Shown one piece after another: positions 23,561 to 36,264 of a stretch of 64,000 nt of DNA (position 1 is the stretch's first letter; every line of letters begins with the position of its first letter). The notes below the pieces were generated by a model, which saw only the letters and a list, made by a program, of their open reading frames with translations, ran no database searches and was not told where the DNA came from. Source of the stretch: Hydractinia symbiolongicarpus (Eukaryota > Cnidaria > Hydrozoa > Anthoathecata > Hydractiniidae); NCBI RefSeq assembly GCF_029227915.1, contig NC_079879.1, positions 32,246,501 to 32,310,500 of the forward strand. Direction: 5' to 3'. The translations under genes and the position numbers were made by a program.

Positions 23561-23932
23561 AAAGTTTCAAAAACTACATTTCATTGACTTTCTAACGGTA
23601 TCAGTCCGTTTGAGTTACAACGGTTGCGTCACATATTCGTACCAACATGTGTTTAGCGATATATTTCTGATATTACTAGGTTCCATCGCTTTTAACAGAG
23701 AAACGATTGACTGTGTGACTTAATTGAACTGATTTTAGACTTCATACTTATAAATGTGATAAGTGAGACAATTGGATCCCAAGAAGTAAAATTTTTCTTA
23801 ATTTGACATGATTGCTCGACTTCAGCTTTAACACTGGGTGCTGTGGTAGCGCTTTACTTAAAATGTAGATAAATAAGTCATTTTTTACTGTGGGACCAAT
23901 CCTAACCGTTAGCGCGCGCTGAAGAAATAGCG
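23561..23932 (+). repeat. Hybrid A/B satellite monomer between two unit families
   Basis: 372 bp. The first half is type A (GGTTCCATCGC, GACTGTGTGAC, CTTCATACTTATAAATG) and the second half from about 23780 is type B (CTTTAACACTGGGTGCTGTGGTAGCGC). It lies between the 3104 bp units and the 1384 bp units. Similarity to the 1384 bp unit begins around 23780. Confidence 0.85.
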
Positions 23933-24196
23933 AAAGTTTCAAAAACTACATCTCATTGACTTTCTAACGGTATCAGCCCGTTTGAGTTACATCGGTTGCG
24001 TCACATATTCGTACCAACATGTATTTAGAGATATGTTTCTGATGTTACTAGGTTGCATCGCTTTTCACTGTGGAACGATTGACTCCAGCTATTACACTGG
24101 GCTCTGTGTTGGTGCTATGTTTAAAAGTGTAGATAAATAAGTCAGTTTTAACTGTGGGACCAATCCTAGCCGTTAGTGCGCGCTGAAGAAATAGAG
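23933..24196 (+). repeat. Deleted 264-bp satellite monomer, first occurrence
   Basis: The monomer lacks 109 bp between CGATTGAC and CCAGCTATTACACTGGG. An intact monomer has GAC at both ends of the missing part (GATTGAC and CTCGAC), so the junction can be placed on a three-base microhomology. This copy differs from the two later ones (CACTGTGGAACG, TACATCGG, GACTCCAGC), indicating that it separated earlier. Confidence 0.9.
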
Positions 24197-25580
24197 AAAG
24201 TTTCAAAAACTACATTTCATTGACTTTCTAACGGTATCAGTCCGTTTGAGTTACAACGGTTGCGTCACATATTCGTACCAACATGCATTTAGCGATATGT
24301 TTCTGATATTACTAGGTTGCATTGCTTTTAACGGTGAAACGATTGACTGTGGGACTTAATTGAACTGATTTTGGACTTTGACCTTATTAATGTGATAAAT
24401 GAGTCAATTCGACTCCAAGAAATAAAATTCTTCTTAATTTGACATGTTTGCTGTATCTCAGCGATTACACTAGTCGGTGTGATAGCGCTATATTTAAAAG
24501 TGTAGATGAATAAGTCATTTTTTACTGTGGGACAAATCCTAGACGTTAGCGCGCGCTGACGAAGTAGAATCAGTTTCGAAAACTGCATTTCATTGACTTT
24601 CTAACGGTAACAGTCCGTTTGAGTTACAACGGTGTGCGTCACATATTCGTGCCAACAGGTGTTTAGCGATATGTTTCTGATATTACTAGGTTCCATCGCT
24701 TTTAACAGTGAAACGATTGACTGTGTGACTTAATTGAGCTGACTTTAGACTTCAAACTTATAAATGTGATAAATGAGACAATTGGACTCCAAGAAATAAC
24801 ATTGTTTTTTATTTGACATGATTGCTCGACTTCAGCTATTACACTGGGCTCTGTGGTGGTGCTATATTTAAAAGTGTAGATAAATAAGTCAGTTTTAACT
24901 GTGCGCCCAATCGTAGCCGTTAGCGCGCGCTGAAGAAATAGAGAAAGTTTCGAACACTACATTTCATTGACTTTCTAACGGTATCAGTCCGTTTGAGTTA
25001 CAACGGTTGTGTCAAATATTCGTACCAAAATGTATTTAGCGATACGTTTCTGATGTTACTAGGTTGCATCGCTTTTAACGGTGGAACGATTGACTATTGG
25101 ACTTAATTGAACCGATTTTAGACTTTGAACTTATAAATGTGATAAATGAAACAATTGGATCCCCAGAAGTAACATTTTTCTTAATTTGACATGATTGCTC
25201 GACTTCAGCTTTAACACTGGGCGCTGTGGTAGCGCTTTACTTAAAAATGTAGATAAATAAGTCATTTTTTACTGTGGGACCAATCCTAACCGTTAGCGCG
25301 CGCTGAAGAAATAGAGAAAGTTTCAAAAACTACATCTCATTGACTTTCTAACGGTATCAGCCCGTTTGAGTTACAACGGTTGCGTCACATATTCGTACCA
25401 ACATGTATTTAGAGATATGTTTCTGATGTTACTAGGTTGCATCGCTTTTAACGGTGGAACGATTGACTTCAACTATTACACTGGGCTCTGTGTTGGTGCT
25501 ATGTTTAAAAGTGTAGATAAATAAGTCAGTTTTAACTGTGGGACCAATCCTAGCCGTTAGCGCGCGCTGAAGAAATAGAG
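24197..25580 (+). repeat. 1384-bp higher-order unit, copy 1
   Basis: It consists of monomers at 24197 (373), 24570 (374), 24944 (373) and the deleted monomer 25317-25580 (264). Private variants include CAAATTCGACTCC-type C features in the first monomer, CTGTGCGCCCAATCG, GGTTGTGTCAAATATTCG and TTGAACCGATTTTAG. An 86-codon minus-strand frame at 24328-24588 recurs in all copies and is a shadow of repetition. Confidence 0.93.
25317..25580 (+). repeat. Deleted 264-bp satellite monomer, second occurrence
   Basis: 109 bp missing at the junction CGATTGAC-TTCAACTATTACACTGGG, preceded by GTATTTAGAGATATG. It is identical to 26701-26964 as far as I can see, so it was copied with the 1384 bp unit. Confidence 0.92.
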
Positions 25581-26964
25581 AATGTTTCAAAAACTACATT
25601 TCATTGACTTTCTAACGGTATCAGTCCGTTTGAGTTACAACGGTTGCGTCACATATTCGTACCAAAATGCATTTAGCGATATGTTTCTGATATTACTAGG
25701 TTGCATTGCTTTTAACGGTGAAACGATTGACTGTGGGACTTAATTGAACTGATTTTGGACTTTGACCTTATTAATGTGATAAATGAGTCAATTCGACTCC
25801 AAGAAATGAAATTCTTCTTAATTTGACATGTTTGCTGTATCTCAGCGATTACACTAGTCGGTGTGATAGCGCTATATTTAAAAGTGTAGATGAATAAGTC
25901 ATTTTTTACTGTGGGACAAATCCTAGACGTTAGCGCGCGCTGACGAAGTAGAATCAGTTTCGAAAACTGCATTTCATTGACTTTCTAACGGTAACAGTCC
26001 GTTTGAGTTACAACGGTGTGCGTCACATATTCGTGCCAACAGGTGTTTAGCGATATGTTTCTGATATTACTAGGTTCCATCGCTTTTAACAGTGAAACGA
26101 TTGACTGTGTGACTTAATTGAGCTGACTTTAGACTTCAAACTTATAAATGTGATAAATGAGACAATTGGACTCCAAGAAATAACATTGTTTTTTATTTGA
26201 CATGATTGCTCGACTTCAGCTATTACACTGGGCTCTGTGGTGGTGCTATATTTAAAAGTGTAGATAAATAAGTCAGTTTTAACTGTGCGCCCAATCGTAG
26301 CCGTTAGCGCGCGCTGAAGAAATAGAGAAAGTTTCGAACACTACATTTCATTGACTTTCTAACGGTATCAGTCCGTTTGAGTTACAACGGTTGTGTCAAA
26401 TATTCGTACCAAAATGTATTTAGCGATACGTTTCTGATGTTACTAGGTTGCATCGCTTTTAACGGTGGAACGATTGACTATTGGACTTAATTGAACCGAT
26501 TTTAGACTTTGAACTTATAAATGTGATAAATGAAACAATTGGATCCCCAGAAGTAACATTTTTCTTAATTTGACATGATTGCTCGACTTCAGCTTTAACA
26601 CTGGGCGCTGTGGTAGCGCTTTACTTAAAAATGTAGATAAATAAGTCATTTTTTACTGTGGGACCAATCCTAACCGTTAGCGCGCGCTGAAGAAATAGAG
26701 AAAGTTTCAAAAACTACATCTCATTGACTTTCTAACGGTATCAGCCCGTTTGAGTTACAACGGTTGCGTCACATATTCGTACCAACATGTATTTAGAGAT
26801 ATGTTTCTGATGTTACTAGGTTGCATCGCTTTTAACGGTGGAACGATTGACTTCAACTATTACACTGGGCTCTGTGTTGGTGCTATGTTTAAAAGTGTAG
26901 ATAAATAAGTCAGTTTTAACTGTGGGACCAATCCTAGCCGTTAGCGCGCGCTGAAGAAATAGAG
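25581..26964 (+). repeat. 1384-bp higher-order unit, copy 2
   Basis: Monomers at 25581, 25954, 26328 and the deleted 26701-26964. Near-identical to copy 1; differences noticed include GAATGTTTC for GAAAGTTTC at the start, ACCAAAATGC for ACCAACATGC near 25664 and AAGAAATGAAATTC near 25801. Confidence 0.93.
26701..26964 (+). repeat. Deleted 264-bp satellite monomer, third occurrence
   Basis: Same 109 bp deletion and flanks as 25317-25580, forming the end of copy 2 of the 1384 bp unit. Confidence 0.92.
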
Positions 26965-28084
26965 AATGTTTCAAAAACTACATTTCATTGACTTTCTAAC
27001 GGTATCAGTCCGTTTGAGTTACAACGGTTGCGTCACATATTCGTACCAACATGCATTTAGCGATATGTTTCTGATATTACTAGGTTGCATTGCTTTTAAC
27101 GGTGAAACGATTGACTGTGGGACTTAATTGAACTGATTTTGGACTTTGACCTTATTAATGTGATAAATGAGTCAATTCGACTCCAAGAAATAAAATTCTT
27201 CTTAATTTGACATGTTTGCTGTATCTCAGCGATTACACTAGTCGGTGTGATAGCGCTATATTTAAAAGTGTAGATGAATAAGTCATTTTTTACTGTGGGA
27301 CAAATCCTAGCCGTTAGCGCGCGCTGACGAAGTAGAATCAGTTTCGAAAACTGCATTTCATTGACTTTCTAACGGTAACAGTCCGTTTGAGTTACAACGG
27401 TGTGCGTCACATATTCGTGCCAACAGGTGTTTAGCGATATGTTTCTGATATTACTAGGTTCCATCGCTTTTAACAGTGAAACGATTGACTGTGTGACTTA
27501 ATTGAGCTGACTTTAGACTTCAAACTTATAAATGTGATAAATGAGACAATTGGACTCCAAGAAATAACATTCTTTTTAATTTGACATGATTGCTCGACTT
27601 CAGCTATTACACTGGGCTCTGTGGTGGTGCTATATTTAAAAGTGTAGATAAATAAGTCAGTTGTAACTGTGCGCCCAATCCTAGCCGTTAGCGCGCGCTG
27701 AAGAAATAGAGAAAGTTTCGAACACTACATTTCATTGACTTTCTAACGGTATCAGTCCGTTTGAGTTACAACGGTTGTGTCAAATATTCGTACCAAAATG
27801 TATTTAGCGATACGTTTCTGATGTTACTAGGTTGCATCGCTTTTAACGGTGGAACGATTGACTATTGGACTTAATTGAACTGATTTTAGACTTTAAGCTT
27901 ATAAATGTGATAAATGAGACAATTGGACCCCCAAAAATAACATTGTTCTTAATTTGACATGATTGCTCGAACTTAGCGATTACACTGGGCGCTGTGGTAG
28001 CGCTTTACTTAAAGATGTAGATAAATAAGTCATTTTTTACTGTGGCACCAATCCTAACCGTTAGCGCGCGCTGAAGAAATAGAG
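26965..28084 (+). repeat. 1384-bp higher-order unit, partial copy 3
   Basis: Monomers at 26965, 27338 and 27712. It follows the first two copies closely until about 27885, where TTGAACTGATTTTAGACTTT replaces TTGAACCG and the rest is a different B/D-like monomer with GACCCCCAAAAATAAC. The deleted monomer is absent. It has AGCCGTTAGCG where copies 1 and 2 have AGACGTTAGCG, and ATTCTTTTTAATTTG where they have ATTGTTTTTTATTTG. Confidence 0.9.
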
Positions 28085-31068
28085 AAAGTTTTAAAAAATA
28101 CATTTCATTGACTTTCTAACGGTATCAGTCCGTTTGAGTTACAACGGTGGCCTCACATATTCGTCCCAACTTGTATTTAGCGATATGTTTCTGATGTTAC
28201 TAGGTTGCATCGCTTTTAACGGTGGAACGATTGACTACGGGAATTAATTGAACTGATTTCAGACTTTAAAATTATAAATGTGATAAATGAGAAAATTGGA
28301 CCCCCAGAAATAACATTCTTCTTAATTTGACATGATTCCTCGTACTCAGCGATTACACTGGGCGCTGTGGTAGCGCTTTACTTAAAAATGAAGATAAATA
28401 AGTCATATTTTACTGTGGGACAAATCCTAGCCGTTAACGCGCGCTGACGAAGTAGAATGAGTTTCGAAAACTACCTTTCATTGACTTTCTAACGGTATCA
28501 GTCCGTTTGAGTTACAACGGTTTACGTCACATATTCGTACCAACATGTGTTTAGCGATATGTTTCTGATATTACTAGGTTGCATCGCTTTTAACCGTGGA
28601 ACGATTGACTACGGGACTTAATTGAACTGATTTCAGACTTTAAAATTATAAATGTGATAAATGAGAAAATTGGACCCCCAGAAATAACATTCTTCTTAAT
28701 TTGACATGATTCCTCGAACTCAACGATTACACTGGGCGCTGTGGTAGCGCTTTACTTAAAAATGAAGATAAATAAGTCATATTTTACTGTGGGACAAATC
28801 CTAGCCGTTAACGCGCGCTGACGAAGTAGAATGAGTTTCGAAAACTACCTTTCATTGACTTTCTAACGGTATCAGTCCGTTTGAGTTACAACGGTTTACG
28901 TCACATATTCGTACCAACATGTGTTTAGCGATATGTTTCTGATATTACTAGGTTCCAACGCTTTTAACAGTGAAACGATTGACTGTGTGGCTTAATTGAA
29001 CTGATTTTGGACTTCAAACTTATAAATGTGATAAATGAGACAATTGGACCCCAAGAAATAACATTCTTCTTAATTTGCATGATTGCTTGACTTCAGCTAT
29101 TACACTGGGCGCTGTGGTAGCGCTTTACTTGGAGATGTAGATAAATAAGTCATTTTTTACTGTGGGACCAATCCTAACCGTTAGCGCGCGCTGAAGAAAT
29201 AGAGAAAGTTTCGAAAACTACATTTCCTTGACTTTCTAACGGTATCAGTCCGTTTGAGTTACAACGGGTTGCGTCACATCTTCGTACCAACATGTGTTTA
29301 GCGATATGTTTCTGATATTACTAGGTTCCATTGCATTTAACAGTGAAACGATTGACTGTGTGACTTAATTAAACTGATTTTAGACTTTGAACTTATAAAT
29401 GTGATAAATGAAACAATTGGATCCCCAGAAGTAACATTCTTCTTAATTTGACATGATTGCTCGACTTCAGCTTTCACACTGGGCGCTGTGGTAGCGCTTT
29501 ACTTAAAAATGTAGATAAATAAGTCATTTTTCACTGTGGGACCAATCCTAACCGTTAGCGCGCGCTGAAAAAATAGAGAAAGTTTCGAAAACTACATTTC
29601 ATTGACTTTTAACGGTATCAGTCCGTTTGAGTTACAACGGTTGCGTCAAATATTCGTACCAACATGTATTTAGCGATATGTTTCTGATGTTACTAGGTTG
29701 CATCGCTTTTCACGGTGGAACGATTGACTATGGGACTTAATTGAACTGATTTTAGACTTTAAACTTATAAATGTGATAAATGAGACAATTGGACCCCCAG
29801 AAATAACATTCTTCTTAATTTGACATGTTTGCTGTATCTCAGCGATTACACTAGTCGGTGTGATAGCGCTATATTTAAAAGTGTAGATGAATAAGTCATT
29901 TTTTACTGTGGCACAAATCCTAGCCGTTAGCGCGCGCTGACGAAGAAGAATCAGTTTCGAAAACTACATTTCATTGACTTTCTAACGGTATCAGTCCGTT
30001 TGAGTTACAACGGTTGCGTCACATATTCGTACCAACATGTATTTAGCGATACGTTTCTGATGTTACTAGGTTGCATCGCTTTTAACGGTGGAACGATTGA
30101 CTATTGGAGTTAATTGAACTGATTTTAGACTTTGAACCTATAAATGTGATAAATGAAACAATTGGATCCCAGAAGTAACATTCTCCTTAATTTGACATGA
30201 TTGCTCGACTTCAGCTTTCACACTGGGCGCTGTGGTAGCGCTTTACTTAAAAATGTAGATATTTAAGTCATTTTTTACTATAGGATCAATCCTAGCCGTT
30301 AGCTCGCGCTGAAAAAATAGAGAAAGTTTCAAGAACTACATTTCATTGTCTTTCTAACGGCATCAGTTTGTTTGAGTTTCAAGGGTTGTGTGACATATTC
30401 GTACCAACATGTATTTAGCGATATGTTTCTGATATTACTAGGTTCCATCGCTTTTAACAGTGAAACGATTGACTGTGTGACTTTATTGAACTGATTTTAG
30501 ACTTTGAACTTATTAATGTGATAAATGAGACAATTGGACCCCAAGAAATAAGATTCTTCTTAATTTGACATGATTGCTCGACTTCAGCTTTAACACTGGG
30601 CTCTGCGGTAGTGCTTTATTTAAAAGTGTAGATAAATAAGTCATTTTTTACTGTGGGACAAATCCTAGCCGTTAGCGCGCGCTGAAGAAATAGAAAAAGT
30701 TTGGAAAACTACATTTGATTGACTTTCTAACGGTATCAGTCCGTTTGTGTTACAACGGTTGCGTCAAATATTCGTACCAACATGTATTTAGCGATACGTT
30801 TCTGATATTACTAGGTTGCATCGCTCTGAACGGTGAAACGATTGACTGTGGGACTTAATCGAACTGATTTTGGACTTTGACCTCGTTAATGTGATAAATG
30901 AGCCAATTCGACTCCAAGAAATAACATTCTTTTTAATTTGACATGATTGCTGTAACTCAGCGATAACAATGGCCGCTGTGATAGCGCTTTATTTAAAAGT
31001 GTAGATGAATAAGTCATTTTTTACTGTGGGACAAATCCTAGCCGTTAGCGCGAGCTGACGAAGTAGAA
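28085..31068 (+). repeat. Transitional, more diverged satellite monomers
   Basis: Monomers start at 28085, 28458, 28832, 29205, 29579, 29951, 30323 and 30696. They mix B-, D- and C-like sites; 28458 and 28832 are near-duplicates sharing GTTAACGCGCGCTGACG, GAATGAGTTTCG, GGTTTACGTC and AACTACCTTTC. No long tandem unit is visible. Single variants such as CAAGGGTTGTGTGACAT (30379-30395) show greater age than flanking blocks. Confidence 0.88.
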
Positions 31069-32557
31069 TCAGTTTCAAAAACTATATCTCATTGACTTAC
31101 TAACGGTATCAGTCCGTTTCACCTACAACGGTTGCGTCACCTATTTGTACCAACATGTATTAAGCGATATGTTTCTGATATTACTAGGTTGCATTGCTTT
31201 TAACGGTGAAACAATTGACTGTGGGACTTAATTGAACTGATTTTGGACTTTGACCTTGTTAATGTGATAAATGAGCCAATTCGACTCCAAGAAATAACAT
31301 TCTTCTTAATTTGACATGATTGCTGTAACTCAACGATAACAATGACCGCTGTGATAGCGCTTTATTTAAAAGTGTAGATGAATAAGTCATCTTTTACTGT
31401 GGGACAAATCCTAGCCGTTAGCACGCGCTGACGAAATAGGGTCAGCTTCAAAAGCTACATTTCATTGACTTACTAACGGTGTCAGTCCGTTTCACTTACA
31501 ACGGTTGCGTCACCTATTCGTACCAACATGTACTTAGCGATATTTTTCTGACATTACTCGTTTGCATCGCTTTTAACAGTTAAACGATTGACTGTGTGAC
31601 TTAATTGAACTGATTTTGGACTTTGACCTTGTATATGTGATAATGGGACAATTGGATCCCAAGAATTAACATTCTTCTTAATTTGACATGCTTGCTCGAC
31701 TTCGGCTATTACACTGGGCTCTGTGGTGGTGCTTTATTTAAAAGTGTAGATAAATAAGTCAGTTTTAACTGTGGGACCAATCCTAGCCGTTAGCGCGCGC
31801 TGAAGAAATAGAGAAAGTTTCAAAAACTACATTTCATTAACTTTCTAACGGTATCAGTCCGTTTGTGTTACAACGGTTGCGTCACATATTCGTACCAACA
31901 TGTATTTAGCGATACGTTTCTGATGTTACTAGGTTGCATCGCTTTTAACGGTGGAACGATTGACTATTGGACTTAATTGAACTGATTTTAGACTTTGAAC
32001 TTATGAATTTGATAAATGAAACAATTGGATCCCCAGAAGTAACATTCTTCTTAATTTTACATGATTGCTCGAACTCAGCGATTACACTGGGCGCTGTGGT
32101 AGCGCTTTACTTAAAAATGTAGATAAATAAGATATTTTTTACTGTCGGACAAATCCTAGCCGTTAGCACGCGCTGACGAAGTAGAATCAGTTTCAAAAAC
32201 TACATCTCATTGACTTACTAACGGTATCAGTCCGTTTCACCTACAACGGTTGCGTCACCTATTTGTACCAACATGTGTTTCGCGATATGTTTCTGATATT
32301 ACGAGGTTGCATTGCTTTTAACGGTGAAACGATTGACTGTGGGAATTAATTGAACTGATTTTGGACTTTGACCTCGTTAATGTGATAAATGAGCCAATTC
32401 GACTCCAAGAAATAAAATTCTTCTTAATTTGACATGATTGCTGTAACTCAGCGATAACAATGGCCGCTGTGATAGCGCTTTATTTAAAAGTGTAGATGAA
32501 TAAGTCATCTCTTACTGTGGGACAAATTCTTGCCGTTAGCGCGCTGACGAAATAGGA

Positions 32558-34030
32558 TCAGCCTCAAAAGCTACATTTCATTGACTTACTAACGGTGTCA
32601 GTCCGTTTCACTTACAACGGTTGCGTCACCTATTTGTACCAACATGTACTTAGCGATATGTTTCTGACATTACTCGTTTGCATCGCTTTTATCAGTTAAA
32701 CGATTGAATGTGTGACTTAATTGAACTGATTTTGGACTTTGGCCTTATATTTGTGATAAATGAGACAATTGGATCCCAAGAAATAACATTCTTCTTAATT
32801 TGACATGATTGCTCGACTTCGGCTATTACACTGGGCTCTGTGGTGGTGCTTTATTTAAAAGTGTAGATAAATAAGTCAGTTTTAACTGTGGGACCAATCC
32901 TAGCCGTTAGCGCGCGCCGAAGAAATAGAGAAAGTTTCAAAAACTACATTTCATTGACTTTCTAACGGTATCAGTCCGTTTCTGTTACAACGGTTGCGTC
33001 ACATATTCGTACCAACATGTATTTAGCGATACGTTTCTGATGTTACTAGGTTGCATCGCTTTTAACGGTGGAACGATTGACTATTGGACTTAATTGAACT
33101 GATTTTAGACTTTGAACTTTTAAATTTGATAAATGAAACAATTGGATCCCCAGAAGTAACATTCTTCTTAATTTTACATGATTGCTTGAACTCAGCGATT
33201 ACAATGGCCGCTGTGATAGCGCTTTATTTAAAAGTGTAGATGAATAAGTCATTTTTTACTGTGGGACAAATCCTAGCCGTTAGCGCGCGCTGACGAAGTA
33301 GAATCAGTTTCAAAAACTACATCTCATTGACTTACTAACGGTATCTGTCCGTTTCACATACAACGGTTGCGTCACCTATTTGTACCAACAAGTATTTAGC
33401 GATATGTTTCTGATATTACTAGGTTGCATTGCTTTTAACGGTGAAACAATTGACTGTGGGACTTAATTGAACTGATTTTGGACTTTGACCTTGTTAATGT
33501 GATAAATGAGCCAATTCGACTCCAAGAAATAACATTCTTCTTAATTTGACATGATTGCTGTAACTCAACGATAACAATGGCCGCTGTGATAGCGCTTTAT
33601 TTAAAAGTGTAGATGAATAAGTCATCTTTTACTGTGGGACAAATCCTAGCCGTTAGCACGCGCTGACGAAATAGGATCAGCTTCAAAAGCTACATTTCTT
33701 TGACTTACTAACGGTGTCAGTTCGTTTTACTTACAACGGTTGTGTCACATATTCGTACCAACATGCATTTAGCGATACGTTTCTGATGTTACTAGGTTGC
33801 ATCGCTTTTAACGGTGGAACGATTGACTATTGGACTTAATTGAACTGGTTTTAGACTTTGAACTTATAAATGTGATAAGTGAAACAATTGGATCCCCAGA
33901 AGTAACATTCTTCTTAATTTGACATGATTGCTCGATTTCAGCTATCACACTGGGCGCTGTGGTAGCGCTTTATTTAAAAGTGTAGATGAATAAGTCATCT
34001 TTTACTGTGGGACAAATCCTAGCCGTTAGC
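32558..34030 (+). repeat. 2234-bp-offset block, copy 1 (about 4 monomers)
   Basis: Monomers 32558, 32931, 33304 and 33677 reappear in the same order at 34792, 35165, 35538 and 35911. Shared private sites include TTTTATCAGTTAAACG, GCGCGCGCCGAAG, TTTCTGTTACAACGG, TATCTGTCCGTTTCACATAC and TTCGTTTTACTTACAACGG. Confidence 0.85.
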
Positions 34031-34129
34031 ACGCGCTGACGAAGTAAAATCAGTTTCAAAAACTACATCTCATTGACTTACTAACGGTATCAGTCCGTTT
34101 CACCTACAACGGTTGCGTCACCTATTTGT

Positions 34130-34871
34130 ACCAACATGTATTTCGCGATATGTTTCTGATATTACGAGGTTGCATTGCTTTTAACGGTGAAACGATTGAC
34201 TGTGGGAATTAATTGAACTGATTTTGGACTTTGACCTCGTTAATGTGATAAATGAGCCAATTCGACTCCAAGAAGTAAAATTCTTCTTAATTTGACATGA
34301 TTGATGTAACTCAGCGATAACAATGGCCGCTGTGATAGCGCTTTATTTAAAAGTGTAGATGAATAAGTCATCTCTTACTGTGGGACAAATTCTTGCCGTT
34401 AGCGCGCTGACGAAATAGGATCAGCTTCAAAAGCTACATTTCATTGACTTACTAACGGTGTCAGTCCGTTTCACTTACAACGGTTGCGTCACCTATTCGT
34501 ACCAACATGTATTTCGCGATATGTTTCTGATATTACGAGGTTGCATTGCTTTTAACGTTGAAACGATTGACTGTGGGAATTAATTGAACTGATTTTGGAC
34601 TTTGACCTCGTTAATGTGATAAATGAGCCAATTCGACTCCAAGAAGTAAAATTCTTCTTAATTTGACATGATTGCTGTAACTCAGCGATAACAATGGCCG
34701 CTGTGATAGCGCTTTATTTAAAAGTGTAGATGAATAAGTCATCTCTTACTGTGGGACAAATTCTTGCCGTTAGCGCGCTGACGAAATAGGATCAGCTTCA
34801 AAAGCTACATTTCATTGACTTACTAACGGTGTCAGTCCGTTTCACTTACAACGGTTGCGTCACCTATTCGT
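34130..34871 (+). repeat. Tandem duplication of a single 371-bp monomer
   Basis: Copies 34130-34500 and 34501-34871 share GTATTTCGCGATATG, TATTACGAGG, AAGAAGTAAAATTC, ATTCTTGCCGTT and the shortened palindrome AGCGCGCT. Differences noticed are GATTGATGTAAC against GATTGCTGTAAC and AACGGTG against AACGTTG. It is the smallest-scale recent duplication in the window. Confidence 0.85.
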
Positions 34872-36264
34872 ACCAACATGTACTTAGCGATATGTTTCTG
34901 ACATTACTCGTTTGCATCGCTTTTATCAGTTAAACGATTGACTGTGTGACTTAATTGAACTGATTTTGGACTTTGACCTTATATTTGTGATAAATGAGAC
35001 AATTGGATCCCAAGAAATAACATTCTTCTTAATTTGACATGATTGCTCGACTTCGGCTATTACACTGGGCTCTGTGGTGGTGCTTTATTTAAAAATGTAG
35101 ATAAATAAGTCAGTTTTAACTGTGGGACCAATCCTAGCCGTTAGCGCGCGCCGAAGAAATAGAGAAAGTTTCAAAAACTACATTTCATTGACTTTCTAAC
35201 GGTATCAGTCCGTTTCTGTTACAACGGTTGCGTCACATATTCGTACCAACATGTATTTAGCGATACGTTTCTGATGTTACTAGGTTGCATCGCTTTTAAC
35301 GGTGGAACGATTGACTATTGGACTTAATTGAACTGATTTTAGACTTTGAACGTATAAATTTGATAAATGAAACAATTGGATCCCCAGAAGTAACATTCTT
35401 CTTAATTTTACATGATTGCTCGAACTCAGCGATTACAATGGCCGCTGTGATAGCGCTTTATTTAAAAGTGTAGATGAATAAGTCATTTTTTACTGTGGGA
35501 CAAATCCTAGCCGTTAGCGCGCGCTGACGAATTAGAATCAGTTTCAAAAACTACATCTCATTGACTTACTAACGGTATCTGTCCGTTTCACATACAACGG
35601 TTGCGTCACCTATTAGTACCAACAAGTATTTAGCGATATGTTTCTGATATTACTAGGTTGCATTGCTTTTAACGGTGAAACAATTGACTGTGGGACTTAA
35701 TTGAACTGATTTTGGACTTTGACCTTGTTAATGTGATAAATGAGCCAATTCGACTCCAAGAAATAACATTCTTCTTAATTTGACATGATTGCTGTAACTC
35801 AACGATAACAATGGCCGCTGTGATAGCGCTTTATTTAAAAGTGTAGATGAATAAGTCATCTTTTACTGTGGGACAAATCCTAGCCGTTAGCACGCGCTGA
35901 CGAAATAGGCTCAGCTTCAAAAGCTACATTTCTTTGACTTACTAACGGTGTCAGTTCGTTTTACTTACAACGGTTGTGTCACTTATTCGTACCAACATGC
36001 ATTTAGCGATACGTTTCTGATGTTACTAGGTTGCATCGCTTTTAACGGTGGAACGATTGACTATTGGACTTAATTGAACTGATTTTAGACTTTGAACTTA
36101 TAAATGTGATAAGTGAAACAATTGGATCCCCAGAAGTAACATTCTTCTTAATTTGACATGATTGCTCGATTTCAGCTATCACACTGGGCGCTGTGGTAGC
36201 GCTTTATTTAAAAGTGTGGATGAATAAGTCATCTTTTACTCTGGGACAATTCCTAGCCGTTAGC
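34792..36264 (+). repeat. 2234-bp-offset block, copy 2
   Basis: Second copy of 32558-34030. Differences are sparse, for example CACCTATTCG for CACCTATTTG near 34863, GACGAATTAG near 35529 and ATAGGCTCAGC near 35906. After 36264 the order no longer matches. Confidence 0.85.

Noticed and set aside
17176-28084. CRISPR array or phage repeat
   Set aside because: Repeats are 373 bp and adjoin without unique spacers; the SINE shows a eukaryotic host.
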